Positions 45,874 through 57,271 are shown, numbered from the stretch's first letter. The stretch: DNA of 64,000 nt from Desulfoluna spongiiphila (GCF_900101345.1 NZ_FMUX01000009.1:62001-126000), one strand, 5' to 3'. Numbers and translations: made by a program. Notes: a model not told the origin generated them from the sequence alone.

Positions 45874-46803
45874 TCAACGGTCCCCCAGGGCTTCGCGGAT
45901 CTGTTCGGCCGCCCCCCTTGCGGTGTGGATGGGCAGCACCGGGACCCCGTATCGGGTCAATTCATCCGAGAGGAGGTGCAACCGCTCATTGAACACCTCG
46001 CGTACGCGGTTCCGTTTGGCCTCATCGCTGCTGTCCAGGGATGCCTGGCGCACGCCGTCGCTGATCACCAGGGTACCGGCGTTTACCGCTTCCTTTGCCG
46101 TCGGGTCATGGATCAGGCCGAGGATTATATCGTTGTGGCGGCCCATGAGCTTGATGTATCGGCAGGTGTCGTCGGTATACCCTGAAAAATCGCTGATGAT
46201 GCAGATGAGGGTGTTGTTCCGGGCGAGGTGGGCCGTTTTCCGGAGGGCCCGGTCCAGTGCGCCGGGGTTCGGGACGATGCGGCCGTCCACCCTCAGGGCG
46301 TGGTTTTGTTCGACGATGCGGTTGAGGATCTCCATGACGGTTTTGGCGCTTCGGTGGGGCCGGATGTTCCAGGTGGTTTCATCGTTGAAGACCACCGCCC
46401 CCACCCTGTCCCCGGAGCTCAGGACCCGCCAGGCGGCAAGGGCCGCTGTTTCGGCGGCGGTGACCGATTTCATGTTGAGCTGTGTGCCGAAGAACATGCT
46501 GAGTCGCTGGTCCACCACAATCAGCACCGGGCGTTCCCGTTCCTCGGAATAGACACGGGTGTGGGGCTTTCGGGTGCGGGCCGTGACCTTCCAGTCGATG
46601 CTGCGGATGTCGTCTCCGGGGAGATAGCCCCGGATCTCTTCAAAATCGAGGCCGCGTCCCCTGAGGCGCGAGGCATGCCTGCCCGTGAGCAGGCTGTGTA
46701 CCGGCTGCTTCGGTAAAAAGCTGAACCCCCGCGCTTTGTGCTTCAAGCGGATCAGGTCGCTCATGCGCACATAGACGCCGGGGTGTTCGTCGGGTCGGCT
46801 CAT
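45874..46803 (-). CDS. DUF58 domain protein
   Basis: A 309-residue protein of the DUF58 group that accompanies MoxR ATPases. Signature region SLLTGRHASRLRGRGLDFEEIRGYLPGDDIRSIDWKVTARTRKPHTRVYSEERERPVLIVVDQRLSMFFG (residues ~37-106), where VVDQRLSMFF is a vWA-like start. No membrane segment. It overlaps nothing but is 13 bases after moxR, so both share a transcript. Likely a client or partner of the ATPase in folding or activating the Bat membrane proteins. Confidence 0.9.
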   Translation of the reverse strand: MSRPDEHPGVYVRMSDLIRLKHKARGFSFLPKQPVHSLLTGRHASRLRGRGLDFEEIRGYLPGDDIRSIDWKVTARTRKPHTRVYSEERERPVLIVVDQRLSMFFGTQLNMKSVTAAETAALAAWRVLSSGDRVGAVVFNDETTWNIRPHRSAKTVMEILNRIVEQNHALRVDGRIVPNPGALDRALRKTAHLARNNTLICIISDFSGYTDDTCRYIKLMGRHNDIILGLIHDPTAKEAVNAGTLVISDGVRQASLDSSDEAKRNRVREVFNERLHLLSDELTRYGVPVLPIHTARGAAEQIREALGDR

Positions 46804-46816
46804 GGGGTTCCCCTTT

Positions 46817-47788
<972 letters not shown>

Positions 47789-48464
47789 GACGTGATCCTT
47801 CCATGGCTGTGGGTGGTAATGTTCCGTATCTGTATGAGAAAAACTGTGGGCGATGGAGAGGCCACCGCTTCCTGAGGCATTGTCGGTCAGGCGCAATGGA
47901 TGCGCTGATCTTGTTTTGAACGGGGATTCTGTGATGACTATCTGGGTATAGATTAAAGCAAGTACGGCTCTTTTTATATCATAGATATACCGGGTGTTCA
48001 ATGCGATTTGAATGCCTTGTGGTGGGTAAGTACTCGTCTTGATAGATTAAATGGATGGGGCTGAGGCTTGTTTGTCTCTCCTTTAACATATACCGACAGC
48101 GTTGGGCCGCCACCCTGTTTTTTCAGGCTTTGTTTATCAAACGTTTCAAAAGGTTGGCATCCTGCAGGGTCGCAAGGCGTTGTGCCAACTGGATCGTGAA
48201 TCTGTTATTGTCTGCGATTTTTGGTATACTCAAAACACGGCCCTGCCGAACCCGGATATTTCACGAGTCGAGTGCACCCATAATCCTTCCCCCGATTGCT
48301 GCGGGATTTTTTCTTACTGTTTTTGATGCGGAGCAGACGGGACGGAGACTCCCAGTGCTATAAACGTACACGAACTTTTTCCTGATTATCGAACATGGTC
48401 AAGCCTTTCAAGGTGGCTCATTTTGCTGAGTCTTTATGGATACCCCAAACGGAAGGGAGGCGGC
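47789..48464. other. Divergent gene-free region with repeat fragments
   Basis: Between moxR and the aminomutase gene. Holds a decayed family A right half (about 48128-48178, TTTGTTTATCAAACGTTTCAAAAGGTTGG) and a family C element (CCGGATATTTCACGAGTCGAGTG, 48250-48272). No gene seen. Confidence 0.55.
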
Positions 48465-49559
48465 ATGAACGACACAATGGAAGAGTGGGTGAGGCAACTG
48501 GCGACCCATGTCAACACCGTGGAAGCCCTTGAGACATTTGTGCGAGTCTCTTCCGGGGAGAGAAAAGGGATTGAAGAGGCCGTCAAGAGGAACATGCGAT
48601 GGGGCACGACGCCCTATTTTGCGTCCCTCATGGACCCTGAAGATCCGAACTGCCCCATTCGCCGCCAGGTGATCCCTTCCGTGCAGGAAAAGGTGAATCG
48701 ATACGGGGTGGACAACTACCTGGAGTGGAAAGAAAACCGTCTGACCGATGACGTCCGTCCCGACTGCATCGCCCGCCAGTACCATGATCGCATTGCCTTT
48801 CTGGTCACGGATGTCTGCGCGATGTATTGCCGCCATTGCTTTCGTAAAGAGGTTGTGGTGGTGCGGGACCTGCAGCTGCGCTTTGATGTCGAGGAAGGGT
48901 TGCGGTGGATCCGTGAACATCCGGAAATCCGGGACGTTCTGGTGACCGGGGGCGATCCCTTTGTGCTCTCCGACGACAAGATCGCATACCTCATCGCCAG
49001 CTTGCGTGAGATTCCCCATGTGGAGATGATCCGGTTCGGCACGCGCACCCCCATCGTGCTTCCGCAACGCATCACGCCGGGGTTGAAGAGGGTGCTCTCC
49101 GGGTACCACCGGCTCCCCATCTGGATCAACACCCAGTGCAACCACCCCAAGGAGATCACCGAAGAAACCGCAAGGGCGGTCTATGATCTTATCAGTTGCG
49201 GGGTCAACGTCGGCAACCAGGCTGTGTTGCTGAAGGGCATAAACGATGACACGGACACCTTTCAGGCGCTTCACCAGAGGCTTATATCCGTTCGCATCAG
49301 GCCGTATTACCTGTTCTACTGCGAACCGGCACCGGGGAACGATCATTTCCGCACACCGGTGGAAAAAGGTGCCGAACTGATTCGCGACGCGATTCGGGGC
49401 CATACCTCGGGTCTGGCCCAGCCCATGTATGTCGTGGCCACGCGCATCGGAAAGATCATGCTGATGCCCGATTACAGCTATGTTGAGAAAAATGACAGGG
49501 AGTACACGCTCCGTAACTACAAAGGGGAGTTCACGACGCTTCCCAATATTGACGGGTAG
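48465..49559 (+). CDS. KamA family radical SAM aminomutase
   Basis: A 364-residue radical SAM, PLP-dependent enzyme of the lysine 2,3-aminomutase group. Cluster motif CAMYCRHCFRK with C118, C122 and C125; GGDP motif VLVTGGDPFVLSDDK; PLP-lysine region QAVLLKGINDD. It moves the amino group from C2 to C3 of lysine, or of glutamate in related enzymes, yielding beta-amino acids that some anaerobes use as compatible solutes. No lysine fermentation genes or acetyltransferase (ablB) are beside it, so the substrate stays open. ATG 48465 has AAGGGAGG upstream. Confidence 0.88.
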   Translation: MNDTMEEWVRQLATHVNTVEALETFVRVSSGERKGIEEAVKRNMRWGTTPYFASLMDPEDPNCPIRRQVIPSVQEKVNRYGVDNYLEWKENRLTDDVRPDCIARQYHDRIAFLVTDVCAMYCRHCFRKEVVVVRDLQLRFDVEEGLRWIREHPEIRDVLVTGGDPFVLSDDKIAYLIASLREIPHVEMIRFGTRTPIVLPQRITPGLKRVLSGYHRLPIWINTQCNHPKEITEETARAVYDLISCGVNVGNQAVLLKGINDDTDTFQALHQRLISVRIRPYYLFYCEPAPGNDHFRTPVEKGAELIRDAIRGHTSGLAQPMYVVATRIGKIMLMPDYSYVEKNDREYTLRNYKGEFTTLPNIDG

Positions 49560-49587
49560 GTCGTACATTCCTATTCAGCTCAAAATA

Positions 49588-49770
49588 GCCTCCGGCGGTC
49601 CTGCCGGGGGCTAAACTTTTGCCTGATTTTATAAAAACAGGTTTAGCAAACAGGTCTGAATAAAAACACCATGCATGAATTTTGTTTTAAAGGCGGCTAT
49701 GATTTGGCCCAAGGGGATGCAACAGGAACGTTTTTGCGGAGCTTTTTTCAAAAAACGACCCGCCGGAGGC
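49588..49770 (-). repeat. Family A dispersed repeat, diverged full copy 14
   Basis: GCCTCCGGCGGTCCTGCCGGGGGC at the left and CCCGCCGGAGGC at the right; the right-end hairpin touches the ptsP start region. Confidence 0.75.
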
Positions 49771-49777
49771 GCTTTTA

Positions 49778-52057
49778 ATGAAGGACGAGCAACGAGATAT
49801 TCTAGAAGAGATACTTGAGACCATGACCGACTCCGAGAACCCCGAGCAGTCCCTGGACCGCATCGTGGGGATGATTGCCGGGCGCTTTGCCACGGAGGTC
49901 TGCTCGGTGTATGCCTACAACCCTTACGGCAACAGCCTGCACCTGAAGGCCACGGTGGGGCTGAGCAGTGAGTCCGTGGGGATGATCGAGATGGATGTCA
50001 ACGAAGGGCTCACCGGCATGGTCATCGAGACCATGGCCCCGGTCTTCATCGTGAACCCCTCGGCCCATCCCCGGTACAAGTACTACGAGGGAAGCGGCGA
50101 GGAGGTGTACAAGACGTACCTCGGTGTGCCCCTGATCTACCACCGGAAGGTTCTCGGAGCCCTTGTGGTGCAGACCCTGGCCGAAGAGGGGATCCAAAGG
50201 GACGACATCCCGGTGTTCCAGAACATCGCAGGTCAGCTCGCCGCCACCGTGGCCTATACCATCTTGTCCGAAGAGCGGAAGAGGGGGGAGGCCACCAGGC
50301 CTTCGCATCCCGGTGAGGCCGATGAGCCCGAAGAGGACGTCGCCCTTTCTCACCTTAGGGGGGAGCCGGTGTCGGATCGTGTGGGGTCAGGCCATGCCCA
50401 CTTCACCTTTGAGACCATGGATTTCAATCAGGTCCATCGGATGAAGGTGGCCGATGCATCGGCTGAGGTCAACCGCCTGAACCAGGCCTTTGAGGCGGCC
50501 GAAGTCCAGATCCGTGACGTGGCCGGCCACGCCCGGGGGCTCTCCGATCAGGACAAGGCCATCATCGATGCCCACCTCATGTTCCTGGCGGACCCCTCCC
50601 TGAAAAAAAAGATCGTGGAGAAAATTGGCGGCAAGGTCAGCGCGGAATATGCCCTGAAGCAGGTGATCACTGCCTACGCGAAGATGTTCAAGTCCATGGA
50701 CGACCCGTATTTGAGCGAGCGGTCCGCAGATATCCTGGATATCGGGCGGCGGGTGCTGGCAAACCTCGTGGGCATGGGCGGGGATGGGGGCCAGGCCTTT
50801 GCCAGGGACACCATCATCGTTGCCTCGGACATCTCACCGGTGGACCTGCTGGCCATTCGTCAGCCCCATCTAAAAGGCATTGTCCTTGCCAAGGGGGGAC
50901 GTACCTCCCACACGGTGATCATGGCGCGGTCCCTGGAGATTCCCATCGTCATCGGGGTGGAGGGGCTCCTCGACCATGTGAGGGCAGGGGATTACCTCAT
51001 TGTTGACGGGGTCTCCGGTTTTGTGTATGCCAATCCTTCTCCTGAGATCCGGGACGAATACACCCGACGGCAGGAGCAGGGGAGGCTGGCCCGCAAAAAA
51101 CTCGAAGGCCTGCGCGGGCTTCCGGCCGAAACTGCCGACGGCGTTACCGTGGACCTGGGGGCCAACATCGGCCTGCTGTCGGACATGATGCTGGCCAGGC
51201 AGTACGGCGCGGACCTCATCGGGTTGTACCGCACGGAGTTCCCTTTCCTGCTGCGCACCTCCTTTCCCTCGGAAGAGGAGCAGGTGGCCCTGTACCGGCG
51301 GGTTATCGAAAAGTCCGAGGGGCGTTCGGTCACCATCCGCACCTTTGACGTGGGTGGGGACAAGTTTCTCTCCTACCTGGACTACCCCAAGGAGGACAAT
51401 CCCTTTCTGGGCTGGCGATCCATCCGCCTCAGCCTGGATCTGGAAGATGTGTTCAGGGTGCAGATCCGGTCGATTCTGCGGGCCTCGGCCTTCGGCAACA
51501 CCCGGATCCTTTTTCCCATGATCACCAGCGTGGACGAGATCCGGCGGGTGACGGCCCTGGTGGCCGAAGAGAAGGAGAACCTGGACCGTGCAGGCATCGC
51601 CTACGACCGGGAGATCAAGCTGGGCATCATGGTGGAGGTTCCGGCTGCGGTGCCCATCCTGGACCGGCTGCTCCGCTATGCGGATTATGTGAACATAGGC
51701 ACCAACGACCTCATGCAGTACCTGCTGGCCGTGGATCGGAACAACAAAAAGGTGGCCGTTCACTTCAACGCCCTGCACCCGGCGGTGGTAGCCACCGTGG
51801 ATCGCATCGTCACGGTTTGCAACCAGTTCGGGAAAAATCTCTGCATCTGCGGGGAGGCCGCGGCGGTGAAGGAGAGCATTTTTCTTTTTATCGGCATGGG
51901 AGCCCGGCAGATCAGCATGGTGCCCTCGGCCATTCCCGAAGCCAAGCGGTTCATCCGGTCCGTTCGGGCCGCGGACGCGGAAAAGGCCCTGGCGGACTGT
52001 CTCGGTATGGAAGACGCCGCAGAGATAAAGGCCTATCTGGATGGGTGCCTTCCGTGA
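49778..52057 (+). CDS. ptsP: PtsP, GAF-containing PEP-protein phosphotransferase (EI-Ntr)
   Basis: A 759-residue enzyme I of the nitrogen PTS. Residues ~15-165 are a GAF domain (SVYAYNPYGNSLHLKATVGLS .. GVPLIYHRKVLGALVVQ), absent from sugar-type EI. The rest is EI: the phospho-histidine segment GGRTSHTVIMARSLEIPIVIG with His near residue 378, the PEP site GLYRTEFPFL and GGDKFLSYLDYPKEDNPFLGWRSIRL, and the C-terminal NDLMQYLLAVDRNN. Phosphorylates NPr, which then signals to regulators rather than sugar uptake. No ptsN or NPr gene is nearby. Confidence 0.93.
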   Translation: MKDEQRDILEEILETMTDSENPEQSLDRIVGMIAGRFATEVCSVYAYNPYGNSLHLKATVGLSSESVGMIEMDVNEGLTGMVIETMAPVFIVNPSAHPRYKYYEGSGEEVYKTYLGVPLIYHRKVLGALVVQTLAEEGIQRDDIPVFQNIAGQLAATVAYTILSEERKRGEATRPSHPGEADEPEEDVALSHLRGEPVSDRVGSGHAHFTFETMDFNQVHRMKVADASAEVNRLNQAFEAAEVQIRDVAGHARGLSDQDKAIIDAHLMFLADPSLKKKIVEKIGGKVSAEYALKQVITAYAKMFKSMDDPYLSERSADILDIGRRVLANLVGMGGDGGQAFARDTIIVASDISPVDLLAIRQPHLKGIVLAKGGRTSHTVIMARSLEIPIVIGVEGLLDHVRAGDYLIVDGVSGFVYANPSPEIRDEYTRRQEQGRLARKKLEGLRGLPAETADGVTVDLGANIGLLSDMMLARQYGADLIGLYRTEFPFLLRTSFPSEEEQVALYRRVIEKSEGRSVTIRTFDVGGDKFLSYLDYPKEDNPFLGWRSIRLSLDLEDVFRVQIRSILRASAFGNTRILFPMITSVDEIRRVTALVAEEKENLDRAGIAYDREIKLGIMVEVPAAVPILDRLLRYADYVNIGTNDLMQYLLAVDRNNKKVAVHFNALHPAVVATVDRIVTVCNQFGKNLCICGEAAAVKESIFLFIGMGARQISMVPSAIPEAKRFIRSVRAADAEKALADCLGMEDAAEIKAYLDGCLP

Positions 52058-52116
52058 TAAAAGCGGGTTTGAGAAGAATGTTAAAACAAATGGTAACTAT
52101 TCAGCTCAAAAAAACA

Positions 52117-52302
52117 GCCTCCGGCGGCAAGGTGTGCCACCTTGAAAGCTGGTTACGGATGCACTTTGTCCCTCGTACCTCGGGCCAAATCACATCCGTA
52201 TTTGTGTCGGCAAAACGTAAAATATGCTCTTAAGACCTGTTTGTTAAACCTGTCGTTATAAAATCAGGCAAAAGTTTAGCCCCCGGCAGGGCCGCCGGAG
52301 GC
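52117..52302 (+). repeat. Family A dispersed repeat, full copy 15
   Basis: Nearly the same as copy 2: AAGGTGTGCCACCTT, CCCTCGTACCTCGGG, CAGGCAAAAGTTTAGCCC and both terminal 12-mers. Confidence 0.85.
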
Positions 52303-52344
52303 ATAAACGAAATGGTTACTCTTTAAATTTAGGATCTAAAATAG

Positions 52345-53760
52345 ATGTCATTTGACCGACTGGGCCTTCGGGCCGAACTTTTGAAGGCTTTAAAAGACAA
52401 AGGATATGCCGAGCCCACCCCCATCCAGGAGCGGGCCGTGCCCGTGATCCTTGAGGGGCAGGATATCCTTGCCCGGGCCCAGACAGGCACGGGAAAGACC
52501 GACGCCTTTGCCCTGCCCCTGGTGGAAATCCTCAGCCGGAAAAAAGGCTACGGCAGGCATCCCCGCGCCCTGGTCCTGGCCCCCACGCGGGAGCTGGCCC
52601 TTCAGGTGGGGGAGTGCATCAAAGGCTATGCCAGGCGGGTCTCCCTGCGGTGCACTGTGGTGTACGGCGGGGTGGGCATCCATCCCCAGATCACCCGTCT
52701 CAAGCGCGGTGTGGACATCCTGGTGGCCACGCCGGGGCGCTTGCTGGACCTGGCCATCCAGCGCCACCTGAAGCTCGGCGACATTGAGTTCCTCGTCTTT
52801 GACGAGGCGGACCGCATGCTGGACCTGGGGTTCAGCCAGGAGATCTCCGAGATTCTGCAACTGCTGCCTGAAGAGCGCCGTACCATGCTCTTCTCCGCCA
52901 CCTACACGCCGGAGATCCGGGACCTTGCCGCCCGGATGCTTGAGGCGCCTGCGCAGATCGAGGTCTCGCCGGAAAAGGCGGCGGCAGAGGCCGTGGACCA
53001 GCAGGTTCACATGGTGGACAAGTCCAACAAAAGGGCCCTTCTGGTCCATCTCATTACCCGGGGGCGCTGGTCCCGGGGGCTGGTCTTCTGCCGAACCAAA
53101 CACGGGGCCAACAAGCTCAGGGAAAAACTCAACGAGCGCGGGATCCCGTCGGCCGCTCTCCACGGCAACATGAGCCAGTCCGTTCGAAACCGGACCCTGG
53201 GCGAGTTCAAGGAGGGGGGCATCCAGGTCCTCGTGGCAACGGACGTGGCGGCCAGGGGCCTTGATATCAGCGGGTTGCCCTATGTGGTCAACTACGACAT
53301 GCCCAAGGTTCCCGAGGATTACGTCCACCGCATCGGTCGAACGGGTCGCGCCGGAGAGAAAGGCATGGCCATCTCCCTGGTGGGGGCAGAGGAGATGCCC
53401 CATCTTGACGCCATCGAAAAGCTGTTAAAGAGCAAACTCCCCGTGGCGCACGTGGACGGCTACACCCAGGGCCATGAAGTGCCGGATTTCGTTCTCTTCC
53501 GTCCGGGCAGCACCGGCGGCGGCAATAAAGTGGACAAAGACTTAAAAGAGATCGTGGAAAAGCGAAAAACTGCAAAGCTGGAGTCCCGAACCCGCAAAGC
53601 AAAGTCCGGCGGTTCCGGTAAAAAGGCGGCAGCGAAAACCAAGGCGAAAGCCCGAGCAGGCTCCGGCAAAGGAAACGACTCCCAGGGGAAAAAGAATCCC
53701 CGGTCCGGGTCGCGGCCACCCCAGGGCTCCAAGGCCGGAAAGCCTAAAAGGAGGCGGTAG
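52345..53760 (+). CDS. rhlE: DEAD-box RNA helicase, RhlE type
   Basis: A 471-residue ATP-dependent RNA helicase. Q-motif FDRLGLRAELLKALKDKGYAEPTPIQ, Walker A AQTGTGKT (residues ~44-51), DEAD box VFDEADRMLDLGF near residue 152, SAT (LFSATYTPEIRDLA), and HRIGRTGRAGEKG in the second RecA domain. The last ~100 residues are a lysine/arginine/serine-rich tail (SGGSGKKAAAKTKAKARAG) for RNA binding. Likely in ribosome assembly or cold growth. Stand-alone gene. Confidence 0.93.
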   Translation: MSFDRLGLRAELLKALKDKGYAEPTPIQERAVPVILEGQDILARAQTGTGKTDAFALPLVEILSRKKGYGRHPRALVLAPTRELALQVGECIKGYARRVSLRCTVVYGGVGIHPQITRLKRGVDILVATPGRLLDLAIQRHLKLGDIEFLVFDEADRMLDLGFSQEISEILQLLPEERRTMLFSATYTPEIRDLAARMLEAPAQIEVSPEKAAAEAVDQQVHMVDKSNKRALLVHLITRGRWSRGLVFCRTKHGANKLREKLNERGIPSAALHGNMSQSVRNRTLGEFKEGGIQVLVATDVAARGLDISGLPYVVNYDMPKVPEDYVHRIGRTGRAGEKGMAISLVGAEEMPHLDAIEKLLKSKLPVAHVDGYTQGHEVPDFVLFRPGSTGGGNKVDKDLKEIVEKRKTAKLESRTRKAKSGGSGKKAAAKTKAKARAGSGKGNDSQGKKNPRSGSRPPQGSKAGKPKRRR

Positions 53761-54100
53761 GGCTCAGGCCCCAAGACGCCCCTGATGCGTTTTTTCCTTT
53801 TTGTTTTCAGGCATTGTTTCGCCCGTGGCCCGTCCATGGGCAGAACAATCCTGTCCCCAGCATGTGCGAGCCGCCAGACAGATGCCCCTCCTGCAATCCC
53901 TTCCCTCGACAACCCTGACGCGATCAAACTCCCTGTAAATTAAGTGGTTTACCAGTTGTTTTGGGTGCGAAAGAAATTGACCCGTGAGTCAGTTTTGTGG
54001 TAAACATCGTTAATTAAATGTATCGTCGTTATGGTATCGAAGATGCCACGCTTGCATCGGGTGGCCACGAGCAGATTGTTTATCCATATCAGGAGGTATG
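53761..54100. other. Gene-free region before the lipoprotein gene
   Basis: 340 bases without coding sequence. A weak promoter-like pair TTGACC and TAAACA, 18 bases apart, lies near 53978-54007, about 95 bases before the lipoprotein start. Confidence 0.35.
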
Positions 54101-55507
54101 ATGAAAAAACATTCATGGTTCTTGGCCTTATTGCTTTGTACCACGGCAGTTCTTGCAGGATGTCGCGAAGACACCGCCGTCATCTCCACCACCAACCTGC
54201 CCCTCGGGGGCACCGAAGGGCAAACCCTTCTCCTTAATACCAACGATCCCGACGAGGTGGCCCCTGTGGTCATCGACACACCGGGCTGTGCCGTGGTCTC
54301 GGTGCGCTCTGCAGATGAAAAGAAGGTCTTTATCGCCCAGCGCCGCACGGGAAACGACGTCATCAGCGTGGTGGACGCAGACTCCAAAACCGTATCGGAG
54401 CTGGCCATTGAATCCCACACCCTCCAGGTTCGTCATATCTGGGACATGGTCCTTTCCGGGGACGGCTCAAAGCTTGTGGTGGGCACGCGCAACTCTGCCT
54501 TCACCAGCTGCGAGGTGGAGATTTACGACACGGCATCCCTGAATCGCCTCGCAAGCCTCTCCCTGAAGCGTTTCTGGGCCGATTATTACCGCATCGGCCA
54601 GAAACTGGCGGTCAACCCCGTAAAAGACGAACTCTATGCCATGGTCAAAGGAGACGAGATCCAGGATGTCCGCATCCGGGCCGTGAGCTTTGACGGCACC
54701 TTCCTCGGGGAAGACCTGACCATGAACGCCGACCACTGGGATTACAACTACGGCTTCGGCGTCTCGTCAAACGGCAAGCTTCTTATCGGGGTCTCCGACA
54801 AGATCTACCCCTTTGAGGCAACCGACGAGGGCCTCGTTCCCCTGCCGCCCATCGCAGGAGACGACGACGAGGAGTTCGCCTACCACGGCAAGGTCAAGGT
54901 CCTCTTTGCAGAGGATTTCAGCGTGGTCTACATCACCTCTTCCGGGGTGTACCTTCCCGGAACCACCAACCTCGGCGGAGTCTGCTCCGTGCTGAACGTC
55001 AGAAAGATCCTGGCCGGTGATCCCGACCCCTTTATCCACAGCACCGTGGATTTTATCTACGATGACTTCATTACCTGGGTAGCCGGTAACCTCAGCAGCA
55101 CCGTGGGCGACCTCCTGGACCCCCTCCAGCTCTACGGCATCGCCGACGCCTGCATGGTGGGCAACACCTGCTACATGGTCATCGCCTCCGTGGCAGGGCT
55201 CGGCACGGACATGGCCGACATCACCGACGGCAAGTACATCCTCTCCGCCTTTGAAACCATGCCCCTGGGCGGTCAGGTGTGGCTCGGCGGCAAAGTGCTG
55301 ACCCGCTACCCCTCACGCCTGAGCGTCAACGGCGCAGGCGACACCCTTGTCATCACCTACCCCTGGGACAAAGCCATCGACATCCTTAAAAAGAGTGGTT
55401 CCTGGCTCACCCCCTCGTCCACCCCCGTGGACCTGGACGCCCTGGAAATCCTCGGCGCCGAAACCTACCCGAAAACCGTGGACATGACGGCGGTGGAGCG
55501 AAAGTAG
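54101..55507 (+). CDS. Exported lipoprotein with beta-propeller-like repeats
   Basis: A 468-residue lipoprotein. Signal with lipobox VLAGC: the lipid-modified Cys is near residue 20. The rest has recurring segments of propeller type (VVSVRSADEKKVFIAQRRTGNDVISVVDADSKTVSEL; MVLSGDGSKLVVGTRNSAF; LAVNPVKDELYAMVKGDE; GVSSNGKLLIGVSDKIYPF), about five to seven blades. No catalytic motif seen. AGGAGG sits 4 bases before ATG 54101; the ATG at 54098 is too close. Function unknown, probably an outer-membrane or periplasmic binding scaffold. Confidence 0.82.
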   Translation: MKKHSWFLALLLCTTAVLAGCREDTAVISTTNLPLGGTEGQTLLLNTNDPDEVAPVVIDTPGCAVVSVRSADEKKVFIAQRRTGNDVISVVDADSKTVSELAIESHTLQVRHIWDMVLSGDGSKLVVGTRNSAFTSCEVEIYDTASLNRLASLSLKRFWADYYRIGQKLAVNPVKDELYAMVKGDEIQDVRIRAVSFDGTFLGEDLTMNADHWDYNYGFGVSSNGKLLIGVSDKIYPFEATDEGLVPLPPIAGDDDEEFAYHGKVKVLFAEDFSVVYITSSGVYLPGTTNLGGVCSVLNVRKILAGDPDPFIHSTVDFIYDDFITWVAGNLSSTVGDLLDPLQLYGIADACMVGNTCYMVIASVAGLGTDMADITDGKYILSAFETMPLGGQVWLGGKVLTRYPSRLSVNGAGDTLVITYPWDKAIDILKKSGSWLTPSSTPVDLDALEILGAETYPKTVDMTAVERK

Positions 55508-55520
55508 GCTAAAAAGAAAT

Positions 55521-55604
55521 GCCTCCGGCGGCAAGGTGTGCCACCTTGAAAGCAGGTTACCGCTGGGATTTTGCCCCTCGTTCCCCGGGTCAAAGCCCAG
55601 CGGT
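55521..55604 (+). repeat. Family A dispersed repeat, left half (copy 16)
   Basis: GCCTCCGGCGGCAAGGTGTGCC, then CCGCTGGG..CCCAGCGG around CCCCTCGTTCCCCGGG, 13 bases after the lipoprotein stop. Confidence 0.8.
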
Positions 55605-56040
55605 ATTCAGGCGAATCACTGTAAGACTATGTATTTCCGCGAATATGGGTGCATTCAACTCGTGAAATATCCGGGTTAAGGGAATCACTTTATTTCCTCG
55701 TCCACCAATTGCCATGTCAGGTCGTTCTCCCTCAATTTTTTCCATCACAATATCCAACGGAGAGGCAATGCTGTGGATCCCCTTGTCCATGGCATGGAGG
55801 GGATAGAGGATAGGAAATAGCTGGTAATAGGGATGCCTCCGGTGGCGAGGTGAGCCATCTCGAAAGCGAGTTTTTTGTCTGGTGGGATGGGCAAAGCGCG
55901 AAGCGTGCCCATCATTGATCAACCGCCGCCGGTCATAACCCCCGAAATACAGGCAGCCCGATATCCTGTTTTCGACATAGGCGGATATCATTGCCCGTAG
56001 TGGAGGTGCTTTCCGCTATTCACCAATCACGATTAACCAC
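55605..56040. other. Gene-free boundary between chromosome and integron
   Basis: Holds an inverted family C element (CAACTCGTGAAATATCCGGG near 55647-55666) and a family A left-end fragment (55835-55872). A short open frame on the minus strand (55590-55991) overlaps these repeats and is not credible. Last family A copy before the integron. Confidence 0.5.
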
Positions 56041-57033
56041 TCATTGGCTTTTTGGGTTTTGTGCATGGATATCCAGCGGGCTTCGGACGGCCAATCCTCC
56101 TTTGTTGAGGACGTGGGTGTAGATCATGGTGGTGCTGACGTCCTTGTGGCCCAGGAGGTCCTGAATGGTTCGGATGTCGTAGCCTGCCTCAAGGAGATGC
56201 GTGGCAAAGGAGTGGCGGAAGGTATGACAAGTCACCGGCTTGATGATCCCGGCGAGTTTTCGGGCTTTATAAACGGCCCGGTTCAACGTCTTTTCATGGA
56301 GATGGTGGCGGCGCCTGATCCCTGACCGCGGATCAACAGATAGACCCGACGATGGAAAGACGTATTGCCAGCCCCATTCTTTGTCTGCGTTTTTGTACTT
56401 TATGGCCAGGGCGTTGGGCAGGTAGACACTGCCGACATCATCGGCGAGGTCTGATTCATGAAGCGCTTTTCTCTGAGCCAGATGCTCTCTGAGTTTTTCC
56501 TTTGCGACGTCCGGGAAAATGGTGATGCGGTCTTTCTGCCCTTTGCCATCGCGAACGACAATCTGGTTGAGACCGGAATCAACATCTTTAACCCGAAGCC
56601 TCAGGCACTCAATGGCCCTCAATCCGCCACCGTACAGCAGTTGCGCCATGATCAGGTATTGGCCGGTCATGGCAGCCAGTACCCTTTGGGTTTCATCCAC
56701 AGTCATCACGGTGGGCAGGCGCACCGGTTTTTTGGCCCGAAAAGCCTTGATCTCACCATCAATATCGATTTCAAGCACCTCATTGTAGAGAAAAAGTAAG
56801 GCGCTGAATGCCTGGTTCTGCGTCGAGGCAGCAACGTTCCGTCTTGTTGCGAGATGGGTCAGGTATGCCTCGATCTCGTTTTTGCCCATGTCCTTCGGGT
56901 GCCTCTTGCCGTGGAAGAGAATGTACCGTTTAATCCAGCTTGTATAGGCCTCTTCTGTCCGAATGGAGTAGTGCTTCAGACGAATTTTGTCACGCACTTT
57001 GTCAAGCAGCCTGGTCTGGGGAGCAGGGCTCAC
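56041..57033 (-). CDS. intI: Integron integrase IntI
   Basis: A 330-residue tyrosine recombinase that inserts and excises gene cassettes at attI and attC. Catalytic residues R139, H270, R273, H296 and Y305 are all present, each exactly seven less than the published IntI1 numbering. The IntI-only insertion before the catalytic core is seen as [20 protein letters not shown].. with [14 protein letters not shown] after it, which separates it from XerC/D. N-terminus [31 protein letters not shown] is typical. GTG start 57033 has AAGGAGG 5 bases upstream; a longer frame (to 57279) is not needed. Divergent from the cassettes. Confidence 0.95.
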   Translation of the reverse strand: MSPAPQTRLLDKVRDKIRLKHYSIRTEEAYTSWIKRYILFHGKRHPKDMGKNEIEAYLTHLATRRNVAASTQNQAFSALLFLYNEVLEIDIDGEIKAFRAKKPVRLPTVMTVDETQRVLAAMTGQYLIMAQLLYGGGLRAIECLRLRVKDVDSGLNQIVVRDGKGQKDRITIFPDVAKEKLREHLAQRKALHESDLADDVGSVYLPNALAIKYKNADKEWGWQYVFPSSGLSVDPRSGIRRRHHLHEKTLNRAVYKARKLAGIIKPVTCHTFRHSFATHLLEAGYDIRTIQDLLGHKDVSTTMIYTHVLNKGGLAVRSPLDIHAQNPKSQ

Positions 57034-57271
57034 AAATACCTCCTTGCAATTGTTCAATTCAAAGAGTAAGAATTTGTCAGTATGGCGATAAACGGACAGT
57101 CGCCTTTGGGTTGAGCATACAGCTGAATGCCCGAGAGAATGATGTGTGAACCCAAGGGTAACAATGTTAATGAAATCAAACACCAACGACATTATGCAAG
57201 GCTGTCTAAAAATGCAAGAAATATAAGAATATGCGACAGATTCGTCCTGTATTCCGACATGGGGTGGATTA

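Noticed and set aside
55590..55991. 133-residue open frame on the minus strand before intI
   Set aside because: Overlaps family A and C repeats and starts without a ribosome site.
56041..57033. XerC/XerD or phage integrase instead of IntI
   Set aside because: The IntI-specific insertion before the catalytic domain, the residue spacing equal to IntI1, and adjacent attC sites settle it as IntI.
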